Source of the DNA: Thereva unica
Lineage: Eukaryota; Arthropoda; Insecta; Diptera; Therevidae
Assembly: GCA_949987705.1 (NCBI GenBank)
Contig: OX465282.1
Location: 9,722,501 to 9,786,500 of the forward strand
Direction: 5' to 3'
Length of the DNA stretch: 64,000 bases
The notes under the pieces are model-generated. The model ran no database searches. It had not been told where the DNA came from and was given only the letters and a program-made list of their open reading frames with translations. The first letter of the stretch is position 1, and the number at the start of each line of letters is the position of its first letter. Of this stretch, positions 1 through 9,332 are shown one piece after another. Both the position numbers and the translations under genes were made by a program.

Positions 1-227
1 CGTTACGAAAATATTGAGAGGTCTTGGAGCCTCCTACGACTTGTTTTGGGGCCGTGGGAGGCAAAAGAGACGTAAATCCTAAAAGTACCTGAAAAACCCA
101 AAAGATCTCATTTTTGGGTTTCGTGCCCATGAACACTTTTGATCAGGACGATGTTAGCTACAACATAGTAAAATTTCAGCCAATTTGACCGAAAGCACAT
201 TTCCATACAATTTGTGCGGGGTCCTTT

Positions 228-290
228 GGTAAATTTATGTTTAAAGTTCCATTTGGACTTAAAAATACTCCAGCGATTTTTCAACAGCCA
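228..290 (+). pseudogene. Ty3/gypsy reverse transcriptase scrap
   Basis: The plus strand reads F-G-K-F-M-F-K-V-P-F-G-L-K-N-T-P-A-I-F-Q-Q. This matches the conserved Ty3/gypsy RT block around the 'MPFGLKNAPATFQ' signature. Only about 20 codons are recognisable. The sequence then runs into a minus-strand LINE remnant, so this is a broken relic with no function. The call rests on one motif. Confidence 0.5.
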
Positions 291-756
291 GAAAATATTG
301 CCGTGCAGGCAGAAGGTCCTGAATTTCAGTGGAAAAATTGCTGTGGTAATGCGATAAAGTATAGGGCTACTACATTCCTACGGTGGCTTAAGGTGTCTGT
401 GGATGCGCGAAAGGGGTCATCACCAGTGAGTTTGAGGGCACGATTTTGCGCCAAGGTGGTTTTTGGGGCGCCTGCACAGTTATACGAGTTGTATTCAAGG
501 CGCGGCCGAATGGAGGATTTGTAGATTGTGGTCAAGGCGACTGGCTGGAGGAGGAGCTTGCATTTCTGGAGAAATCCCAGTTATTGGGAGGCTTGTTTGG
601 CGATTTGGAATATGTGATCATTCCATCTCAGATTCTCCGTTAAATTTACCCCTAGGATGTTTAGAGTTGAGCAGTCGGTTGGTACAATTTTTGTTGGAGA
701 TCAGACAGTACTTCGTTTTGGTGGCGTTAAATTTAACACGATTCATGTCGCCCTAA
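290..756 (-). pseudogene. Jockey-group LINE (LINE-A), RT C-terminal part, decayed
   Basis: Read on the minus strand, this is the part downstream of the RT catalytic core. It shows an F-N-A-T-K-T-K block at the right edge, then N-I-L-G-V-N-L-T-E-N-L-R-W-N-D-H, then Y-K-S-S-I-R-P-R-L-E-Y-N-S and L-S-H-R-R-N-V. These occur in this order in Jockey-group ORF2 proteins. At least two frameshifts and one in-frame stop are present. It is collinear with the RT piece at 1174-2260; the two halves are separated by the SINE at 757-1173. Confidence 0.75.
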
Positions 757-1173
757 TTTTTTTTTTATGTGACAGACTAGAGGCTTAGGGAAATTCCCTT
801 TGTACTGTCGACAATCTATTTTTCGTATAGAGTGAATGTCGAACAGCAGCTCTAGCCAGAAGATAGAGAGAAGAAAAGGAAGTAACTGTCACAACCTAGC
901 CGCGATATTTTTATTCTACCTACTCACAACCATTTCGCGACTCTGACATCGGGGCGTCGAGGACAACTCGCTGGAGTGGAACCGATGGCATGCGCTTGGT
1001 GGAGCGGGGAAGGACTAGGGAAGGCTATGACAGGGGAATCAGGAATGTTAAGAGGGAAGAAGAAAGAAGGAAAGTTAGGTGGGAAAGGCGAAGGACCGTG
1101 GCGCCGCCGGGATTCGAACCCGGGACCTCTGGGGATAGCAGTCAGGAGCCTTACCTCTAGACTACCGAGGCCC
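757..1173 (-). mobile_element. tRNA-derived SINE (copy 1), inserted in LINE-A
   Basis: On the minus strand this begins with a tRNA-like head (1099-1171), continues through a body of about 330 bp of no coding appearance, and ends in an A-run at 757-766. That is the layout of a tRNA-derived SINE moved by LINE machinery. The body recurs, diverged and without the head, at 5256-5538. The flanks AATTGGGG and AATTAGGG differ by one base and may be the target duplication. The reading of LINE-A resumes on the other side, which fixes both boundaries well. Confidence 0.75.
1099..1171 (-). promoter_or_regulatory. Pol III internal promoter (tRNA-like head of SINE)
   Basis: A box TAGTCTAGAGG (minus strand, 1154-1164) and B box GGTTCGAATCC (1110-1120) match the Pol III consensus. 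The D-arm and T-arm can fold. The acceptor and anticodon stems do not pair, so this is not a working tRNA gene. It would drive transcription of the SINE. Confidence 0.75.
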
Positions 1174-2260
1174 CCAATTGAAGAATCAATTCGATATCCC
1201 GGATGATCGAAATGGACATCAGTTCACGGAGGTAAAAACAAGGTCGGGAACGTGCTTATCTTATATTGTCGAAAGAGAAATGCAAAGCACCGTCATCAGC
1301 GAAGCAGTGAAGTGGGTTGGAGGGATTGAGATCGTTAATGAAGATTAGGAAAAGTGCGGGTGATAGAATTGATCCCTGGGGAACTCCGGCCGAAATGAAA
1401 TGGGGGCTGGATTCGACACCATCCAATACTACTTTGATTGAACGGCCTGAAAGAAAGCTCTTAATCCAGTTCCTTAGAACTAAGTTTATACCAATAGGTT
1501 GGAGTTTGGTCTACAGAGCAGGGTGCCATATTCTGTCAAAAGCCTTTGAGATATCTAGAGCAACCCGACCAGATTGATGAAATCTGTGAATGTTTAAGTT
1601 GATACGCTCGGTTAAACACACAAGCAGATCGCCAGTAGATTGTTTAGGTCTGAAGCCGTATTGCCTGTCGTGTATAATTTGGTTGGATTTTAGATATTTC
1701 ATCAGCTTTTTATTGATTATTGTCTCCATGATTTTGGAGAGAACAGAAGTAATTGCTATTGGGCGGTAGTTTAAAGGGACGCTAGCTTCACATTTTTTGG
1801 GATTGGCTGAACATGAGCTAGTTTCCAAGAGTCGCGATACACTCTGGAGAAGTGAGACAGGGCGAAAGGTTTGCGCAGGGGCTTAGCCAAAAGTGAAACA
1901 TTTTTTAAGTACTATAAGTGAACCCCGTCCATTGAGTGGGTGGTATTCTCGAGAGTGGGGGGGGGGGGGGTCGACATAGCAGCATCGGCTAAAGAAAAGT
2001 TTGCGGCGAACAGAGATGCTAATATGTCGGCCTTGGGTTTGTTTTCCGTTATCACTTCCTGTGAATAAAAGTTTTGATGGCAGTTATCAAGGACTAGAAG
2101 TTTTTACTGCCTGCAGTGGAGTTAAGAATCTTACTTCTCAATCTATCATCAAATGATGATTTGACTTTCCTGATGATGGAATTACAAAAGTTTCTCAATT
2201 TGATGTACTCACGACGCAGTGGCTCGTTAGGAGAATTTTTGTCCGTTAACGTCAACCTCA
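1174..2260 (-). pseudogene. Jockey-group LINE (LINE-A), RT N-terminal and core part
   Basis: Minus-strand reading gives the family order: a linker (R-R-E-Y-I-K-L-R-N-F), the block N-Y-R-P-I-A-I-T-S-V-L-S-K, G-F-R-P-K-Q-S-T-G, D-I-S-K-A-F-D-R-I-W, then A-G-V-P-Q-G-S-I-L-S-P and the catalytic core written F-A-D-D-G. The longest open stretch is 1511-1828. Stops, frameshifts and a G-run at 1957-1970 break the frame. No endonuclease domain is visible upstream, so the copy is truncated or decayed. It continues at 290-756 past the SINE. Confidence 0.8.
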
Positions 2261-2639
2261 AAATATTTTTCATGGCAATTTATTATGCTAAAGGGTCGGT
2301 CCATCATATGGCAATTCTGGAGATGCGCGGACTTTGTCGTTGTGCTGTGGTCTAGTACAACATGAACGGATAGTTTCGTTGTGGCATGATGTGGACATAT
2401 TTTGTCGCGAATTAGTCCAGTTAGTACTATTGTGAGCTTTTAAGGTACATAGCTTTTAACGTTCGATGTCATCTTTCCACCAATCCATTCCCCAGAGATG
2501 ATAGAGCGTTCTTGTGATGTGCTTGTTTCCCAATATTTTCGTCACTTTTTTGAATATGTAAGAGCTGAATTGGAGTCCCATATATGTATTGAATCTGGCC
2601 GGCATTCCATATCTTGATATCCACCCCGAAGAGAATATA

Positions 2640-2765
2640 CGTATAGAACACACGGATTTCTATGAAGGTGTACACTCTACAGACTACTGCGATGGCGACA
2701 TTTGTATTTCTTAGCCGTCACCAGTCAAACTTGTATGGGTGCTATGGCATGAGTTTGTGTGATGA
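2640..2765 (+). repeat. Dispersed repeat, related to 11720-11868
   Basis: The block starting TAGAACACACG and ending near CATGAGTTTGTGTG is alignable by eye to 11720-11868, with scattered substitutions and a small gap. Shared anchors are TAGCCGTC, CTACTGCGAT/CCACTGCGAT and GTGGCAT/ATGGCAT. No terminal structure or coding capacity is visible, so the repeat type is unknown. Confidence 0.55.
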
Positions 2766-2944
2766 TGTAACTGTTTATGTGAAGTGGAATTATTCTTGAT
2801 AATAGATCGGCTACACAATTATCTTCTCCTTTTACATGTTCCATATCGGTGGGATATTGTCCTACATATGTTATCTAACTGGCTCAGAACTTAGGAATTA
2901 GGGATGCCAAACTGTATGACATCGGCTCAGAATCGAGATCGGTG

Positions 2945-3000
2945 GAGAGAACAGTTGCGAGAGACCAGGTCCATATCCCAGTACTAGAGCCGTTAAAGAA
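2945..3000 (+). repeat. 56-bp motif shared with 9231-9286
   Basis: Both places read GAGAGAACAGTTGCGAGAG, then CCAGG, then TAGAGCCGTTAAAGAA. One frame gives ...V-L-E-P-L-K-K, so it may be the 3' end of a LINE ORF. Too short to classify. Confidence 0.45.
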
Positions 3001-5255
3001 GAAAGAAGAACAATCTAACTGGCGTGCTTGTTGTGGGCAGGGTTTATCCGGATTTTGATTAAAGGCTTGTGATTCGTTATTATTGTAGTTGTACGCCCTT
3101 CGATGTCGCGTCGAAAATGTTTAACCCTTTTGTATGATTCCTGCCATTTTAACTAACCCACGAATAAAAGTTATATCGCATCCGGCAGGGATATGGTACC
3201 ATTGTAGCGTCTGCTAATTGGTCCTTGAATTTGATGAGTGCTTATTCGGCCTCGACCGTCGTCCACTTTATAACTGACTTGTCAATCTTTTATTGCCGGA
3301 TATTAATTTCTGGAGTAAGAGATGAACTTCCCTGTAAAAATTTATCTTTGTCAGGAATCGTTTTAGTTGACACGGTTGTCCTGGCTTTTGAAAATGAAGG
3401 ATCTCTTCATTTTTCCCTTAAACCGTACTCTCGTTTTTTTTAAACGATATCTAGGTGTTTCATTTTCGGTGAAGGAGGGATCTTTTGTGCTGTCGTCGCT
3501 GAAAAACGACAATATGTCGTCGCCTGTGTTGATCAAGAACGACCTATCGTTGTTCTTCGTTATGTTTTAGGTGGCCGGCCTTTCGACATTTTCAGTGCTG
3601 CCATCTATTTATCGAATATAGAAATGTATTTTGAAAGGTAGCCTTATTTAATAAATTTAAGTTAAAGTCACCGCCGACCAAATATTTTTATACACGTTCA
3701 AGAGTTTCTCTAAGTGCTTTTAGCAGGGAGATACAAGAGACCTTTTTATTGTGGTAGAAACCTTGAGCATTGGTTTTGATCCTCCTCTTTTCATATCCGC
3801 ATCACGCGACATTTTAACCTTCAAAAGAAACGTTTTAAGACTAAAGCTTCATGGAGTGATAAATTGTAACCCATTAATCCTCTACTGTCGCCACGGGAGA
3901 GATATCGACAAAAGCTAAAACTGTTTCCTTTTATAAAATGATGAGATGTTTCATTTATATGTCAATGATTACAGTCCAATTTAGTTTCCCGAAACAAGAC
4001 TATCTCTTTAAGGACTTGAGAACGAATTGCAAGGATGTTTTGCATCCAATCAAGGCTTGAAGCATAAGAAATATAAACGGCGTGTAACATATCATCCAAG
4101 AGATGTTAGCATACACAAAAATTACCGTCTTCAGAAATATAGCCCACAGTTTTCCACTAGTTCAACAAACTTGCAACTAGACGCTACTTGTGGAGTGGGT
4201 GTACTACCCTCATTAGCTTTTTGCCGAAAGCGTTCATATCTTCAACAATCGTGAAAGCATCGCACAGACAGACAGATAGATAGACATGTATGACTTCGAA
4301 TAAACTTGGAATCCGAGTAGATTTGCATAGATTCACTGTAAATACCTAGGGCAATACCTTAAAGTCATGTAAAATAGAGAGATTAAAGACTTTCAACTTT
4401 CTACTTAAGTACTACAAAACCCAAGGCGAAAAAAAACAACATTTTAGTTCAATTTTGAAACTAAGCTAGACTTTCAACGTTCATTAACAAAATCCATTTT
4501 GCGACGAGAAGGCTGATGAATAACAGAATCGATACGGAGGCAATGTTGTCGCATTAGAGCACATACAACCCAGGGAATAATTTATGAAAGTAAGTATGTA
4601 ACAAACAACTTACTCGCACCCCCGTTTCGCTGTCGTAGAAAGCGGTTGTGTGTTTCGGCTAAACAAAAAGCAATAGAATGTCTCCCCACATTACCTAATC
4701 AGTCATTTGTTACTTGTTTGGTTCAAGGTCGGAAAATATTTCCCATCTTAGATTGTATTTTCTTTTGAGAGGGTGTAAACTTGCGTTAACGGGGGTACTT
4801 TGCACCATGTAGCGATAATTCCAGTGGATTTATGTAACGATATCCTGAGCAATTTTCAGGATTTGAAACAAGAGGGTTAGGATTTCACTTTAAGTGGGAT
4901 CCAGGAATGGCGGCGTTTTTTTTCGGTACATAAAGGGAAAAGGGCTCATCGAGTTAACTTTAAGTGCAGTTTACTTTTGGAGTTTATTTGCATTTTTATG
5001 GAATCGTGATAATTATTTCGTGATGCAATAGAGAAAGCAATAAGACACGGCAAGGAATCAAGCACTGATGCCTAATTTGGTTTGGGAATTGGGATATAAT
5101 AGCTCTTATAGCAAACCTACATAGGTACCTTACATACTAGATCTTGAGTCAAGGTAACGTCTAGGGTGACAAGAGATTAGTAAGGGGTTAGTAGGTAGAC
5201 TTTCCACTTAAACAACAAAATGGGCTCGATTTGATTGATTTCGCATTCCATGGTA

Positions 5256-5538
5256 AGACTTTTTTTTTTATGTAAAAGACTAGAGTCTCAGGAAATTCCC
5301 TTCCCTGACAATCCACTTTCTTCGTATAGAGTGCAATGTCGAACAGCTCTAGTCGGGGAGGAAGGAACTTCCACAAACTACTCGTGGATTTTTTAGTTCA
5401 CTTACTCCCAACCATTACTATCGCGGCTTTGACATAGGGGCATCGAGAAACAACTCGCTGGAGTATTATGTCTCCTGAAACGAGTTGAACTTCATCAACC
5501 AACCGGTGACATGCACTTTGGTGGAGCGAGGAGGTGCC
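5256..5538 (-). mobile_element. SINE copy 2, lacking the tRNA-like head
   Basis: The minus strand matches the body and A-rich tail of the SINE at 757-1173: T-run at 5259-5267 in plus-strand view, then GACTAGAG, GTATAGAGTG, GTCGAACAGC, ACAACTCGCTGGAGT and TTGGTGGAGCGAGGA. It carries a roughly 36-bp extra segment after CTCGCTGGAGT. Homology ends before the head, as expected for 5' truncation during reverse transcription. A LINE 3' end follows at once on the other strand. Confidence 0.65.
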
Positions 5539-5573
5539 CCGTATTTTATCTGAATTTAGTCCGTGTAAAAACA

Positions 5574-6062
5574 ATTAACTTTTCACTGTTTGTATGGACC
5601 ACAGCAACGGTTTGTCGCACTCTTCATTCGATGTGGCCAACTTTGGACGCAAAGCGTTCAAAATCTCTTGTTAAGTTGAACAAAAAGGAGATAAGCCATG
5701 TGGTGAAGGTGCTGACTGGTCACTGTCCATTTGGCCCAAACACCGAAAGATTAGGACTTCCCCACAACGACTTATGCAGAAATTGTGGTAATGAAGAAGA
5801 GGAAGAAACTGTCTCCCATCTTCTCTGTACATGTCCCGTCCTAGCAAGGAAAAGAGGGACCTTCCTTGGCTCACATTTCCTTGATGGATTGAGCGAACTG
5901 CAAAATATTGGTGTTTCTAGATTCTGCCGCTTTATCAAATGCTCAAAATGGCTTGAAATGGCCTGAACTATGTCCCAACACTAGAATGGCATCACAATGG
6001 GCCCAATAGCGTGCCTAAGTGGGCTCCCTGGTGGGGGCAGCCATTTCAACCAAACCTAACCT
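5574..6062 (+). pseudogene. LINE-B 3' end: RNase H tail, zinc motif and 3' UTR
   Basis: The open stretch to 5966 reads as the end of a LINE ORF2 of the Jockey/R1/I type. It has D-A-K-R-S-K-S-L-V, then V-V-K-V-L-T-G-H-C-P-F-G, then a Cys-rich finger (C-R-N-C-G-N-E-E-E-E-E-T-V-S-H-L-L-C-T-C-P). The finger and preceding GH-rich block are typical of RNase H-bearing LINEs. After the stop come a short GC-rich 3' UTR and an ACCAAACCTAACC tail at 6048-6060, which resembles the tails of these elements. The 5' part is missing. Confidence 0.8.
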
Positions 6063-6692
6063 TTCACTGTTTGTTTCTCGCCGGTTGCTACATTCAAACG
6101 AGATGGCGCATGACTTGTAGATCTTAGAAAGAATACAAAAGTAGTCCTAGCGTTGCTAGTGACCTGGTCATTTTATGCCAATTGATTCCCTTTGGAAATT
6201 ATTCCTTTCGGGTAGTTGGTTGATCTAAACACAACTGCGTGAGTAGTGGTGGGGCTGGTCGTGGCAATATGTACATTTTCTCCCCGCCACCCCCACCATG
6301 ATCGTGGTGTCTGACTCTTGTTTCTATTATCAGCCTTATCTAAACTATCAATTACAAAAAAGTACATGATCAGAAATGACCATCCAAAATGCAACGCTGC
6401 CTCCCGGACTATTATGTATGTATTATGTTTCATAGGGAATTTGCAGCATGCAGTAAAAAACGATTTTTGCATTTTGTCTAACATCTGGAACCTAACCGCA
6501 TAATTCCTACAAAGTGGGATTCAGGGTGCGCGGTTTCGGTTAGCCCTCTGTTTTTGTAGGACGTATCTACCGCGCAGTTGTAGGGAATACTGTTGTTCAT
6601 TGCATGGAAACATTTCGGTAGCTTTTCGCTAATACGAAATTGCGCCTGGATGACGTCAATCGTGCCAAGAGGCTTAGCGATGTTATCATTAG
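6063..6692. other. No gene recognised
   Basis: Two short open frames overlap on opposite strands (6173-6484 and 6318-6503) without any recognisable domain. I see no repeat structure. Confidence 0.5.
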
Positions 6693-6925
6693 TGATGTAG
6701 TGATGAGCAAGACTGGTTTTTCAGTTTTGCCTTTGCTTGCACATTTAGCAAAACCAAAGCTAGACCAAGATAAGACAGGACTACAGAAGAGTGAAAGATA
6801 AAGATAGCAAGACTTTTGGGTCTTGCTATCTTCATTTTGCAGTCTTGTCTTGCCCTTGTCCTGTATTGTCTTGGTCTTGCTTTTCTTGCTAAATGTGCAA
6901 GACAGGTCTTGCTCATCACTAGTCA
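6693..6925. mobile_element. Foldback (hairpin) element
   Basis: Two arms of about 105-120 bp are imperfect reverse complements around a centre near 6817: AAGATAGCAAGAC at 6801-6813 against TCTTGCTATCTT on the right, and TGATGAGCAAGAC at 6701-6713 against GTCTTGCTCATCA near 6905-6918. The outer and inner blocks of both arms align with small indels. The sequence is rich in TCTTGC/GCAAGA. No transposase is present. It could be a MITE or a local inverted duplication. Confidence 0.65.
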
Positions 6926-8090
6926 TCATCCGTTGAAAATATCTTATAGGGTTACAAAAATACAGGATGATATGTGAACCTCTACCAAAGAAATTTCAAA
7001 ACAACCTAGCGGCTAAGCCGTTACGATTTTCCCCCTCCCCCACACTCAAACTATTTTTTGTTCGTCTATCTAAAACCTATCCACAGCCGGCCATTTTGTT
7101 AGTTTCAGCAATACACCCTGTATAGCCACAGGTACGGTCGGTTTCACTAACGACAGTGACGGTGGCTGCAATGTGAAACAAAGATCGCAGACGTCCGTAC
7201 GCGACCTTTTTGTTCTGGAAAAAATTGCAGAGAATGAGGCCTCCGGTATCACCTCAGAGAGGGGCAAGAGGAACAAAGTCAAGTATCAAGCGGTCGTTGA
7301 GAAGTGGAAACCGCTTCAGAGTATAATGGCGGCAGTGACGACAGCTTCTCGTACAAACAAAAGAGATCCCGGGAAGATAATGTGGCGCCTTAAAATAATG
7401 CCTCAAAAAGAAAGACGTTTTCAAGAATACCCATAGTCGGGGAAGCTAGTACTTCAGAGGGGAAGCTAGTACAACCAGGATAGTGGGACTCTATTCGGCA
7501 AACTATATTCCTAAAAGACCAAGGGCGAGAATTCGGATCCCAAAGAAGCACAGCAAGACAAATTGCTCGATTACCTTGGGGTCACAACTAAGGTATTCAC
7601 CATGAGTTGAATCGTTCAAAAAGGGGAGGGGGTTGAAGGCGAGGAACCGGCCTTCCGTATCTAATTAAATAGCAAATTTAAACCGGCAGCTTAATATGAT
7701 GGGCTGGATCTAAAATCTGCCCTAGTTTTCGGCCTCTTTTCATGAATTCGGCTTCAAAACGGCGTACCTTAGCGTCAATTGTGTCCTAGTTCCGATTTGA
7801 ACGGGAGTGCCGCTCCTATCTTCATATACTGCTCGGATACCTTGTATAAACGTCGGAAGAAAAACTGCTCTCCAAGTTTTTCATTGAATCATCATGGAAA
7901 AGAAGTATAAGACGACCCAGAAATAGGTTGGTGGAAGACGTACTGCAGAGAACTAGCAAGACTTTGAGCCAACTGGCTGAAGAGACTTCGAGAGAGTCTG
8001 AACTGTCATTTAAGAAGAAAAAGTTGAAACAGTGAAATCTTTTATTGGAAGCTAGTAAGAACCAGAAGCTTCTACTGCCCGTAGATATAT
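6926..8090. other. No gene recognised apart from a TE-end repeat
   Basis: The frame at 7173-7436 (87 codons, Lys-rich) matches nothing I recognise. A transposon-end-like block lies at 7043-7116. The rest is unassigned. Confidence 0.45.
7043..7116 (-). repeat. Transposon-end-like repeat, also at 29113-29195
   Basis: Read on the minus strand: TATACAGGGTGTAT, then GCCGGCTGTG, then TTTTAGATAGACGA and CAAAAAAT. The same order is found on the plus strand at 29113-29195. 'ACAGGGTGT' is a common start of insect DNA transposons. Only one end is visible at each site. Confidence 0.5.
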
Positions 8091-8125
8091 TCCCGAGTAA
8101 AAATAAAAAACGGGCTTATACCCTT

Positions 8126-8950
8126 GACACACATGTGGTGTCGATATTACAATATTCCAAATATTACGTGTATACTACATGTGTGTCACCCAATACTAGC
8201 AATATACCAGGTTGACAATCTAATTTATACGTAGTATGAGATTTGCTAAATTTAGGTGGTATTAAGGTAATATACACTATTTTTACTGTGCACAGCGCCT
8301 CTGCCGGAAAATTTTCCTCACAAAAAAGTTGTCAATTGCAGTCGCTGGTTTTGTGAGATTTTGTGCTTGCTTGCTTGTGCGCTTGCTTTGTTTATGTTCT
8401 GATTATTTTGACAAATCAACTTTAACAACATTGAAATATTAATTATTTGCCGCTTGCTACTCCAAAATCAAATGGAAAAACAAATGTCACAGCAAACTAC
8501 TTCGATACTAGGTTTATGTGTGTCACGGGTCTGACGATATTATGATATTGTGGATATTATGATATCGAAATTATAATATCGATACCACATGTGTGTCCCA
8601 GGTATTAGGTGGTATTAAGGTAATATACACTATTTTTACTGTGCACAGCGCCTCTGCCGGAAAATTTTCCTCACAAAAAAGTTGTCAATTGCAGTCGCTG
8701 GTTTTGTGAGATTTTGTGCTTGCTTGCTTGTGCGCTTGCTTTGTTTATGTTCTGATTATTTTGACAAATCAACTTTAACAACATTGAAATATTAATTATT
8801 TGCCGCTTGCTACTCCAAAATCAAATGGAAAAACAAATGTCACAGCAAACTACTTCGATACTAGGTTTATGTGTGTCACGGGTCTGACGATATTATGATA
8901 TTGAGGATATTATGATATTGAAATTATAATATCGATACCACATGTGTGTC
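8126..8950. mobile_element. Non-autonomous TIR element with internal tandem duplication
   Basis: Left end GACACACATGTGGTGTCGAT (8126) is matched by the reverse complement of the right end, GACACACATGTGGTATCGAT, ending at 8950. The TIR is about 25 bp with one or two differences. The right part is present twice: 8254-8597 and 8607-8950 are near identical, with a period of 353 bp and a 9-bp spacer. Each copy ends with its own right TIR. A further inverted copy of the end (CTACATGTGTGTC) lies near 8176-8188. No coding capacity; superfamily unclear because no target duplication is evident. Confidence 0.7.
8254..8950 (+). repeat. 344-bp sequence in tandem, period 353 bp
   Basis: Copies 8254-8597 and 8607-8950 differ by only a few bases, for example TTGTGG/TTGAGG and TATCG/TATTG near their ends. 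This is a recent local duplication, or an assembly duplication, inside the TIR element. Confidence 0.85.
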
Positions 8951-9332
8951 TAAAGCATAACATAACTTATCGTAGTATTAGTTAGAAGTTTTTATTTTAA
9001 TTTAAAAAAACTTCCGGTTGTATATTTTAACCGTTTTAAAGAGAAAGTTTTATAATTTAAAATTAAACTAATTTAAAAATATAATAATCAAAAATAATTC
9101 AAATAAAAATAATTTAAAATAAATAATTAAAGAAATAGTTTATTTAAATATCCGAATAAACTATTATGATGTGGAGAACAATTTAAGAATATTAAAACCC
9201 AAAGTCCAGGAGTCAAGACCCCCACATCAGAGAGAACAGTTGCGAGAGGCCAGGACCGGATCCCGTTTGTAGAGCCGTTAAAGAAAATACCCGTCGGAGG
9301 GTGCGTGGCTGTGTGGTGTACGGTCGAACTGT

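Larger units (their letters stand above)
2261..5255. other. No gene recognised
   Basis: Short open frames here resemble nothing I know. Three small items stand out: a dispersed repeat at 2640-2765, a 56-bp motif at 2945-3000 shared with 9231-9286, and a short GACA/GATA tract at 4264-4287. Otherwise AT-rich unassigned sequence. Confidence 0.5.

Noticed and set aside
1099..1171. Functional tRNA gene on the minus strand
   Set aside because: A and B boxes and the D and T arms are good, but the acceptor and anticodon stems do not pair, and the sequence continues into a SINE body with an A-run tail.
976..1206. Protein-coding frame of 76 codons
   Set aside because: It lies on the opposite strand of the SINE, including the R-D-S-N-P-G-P phrase that is just the reverse of the tRNA-like B box. 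Such phrases are a known artefact.
4027..4254. Possible small host gene
   Set aside because: 75 codons with no domain, no splice-site pattern and no supporting neighbours.
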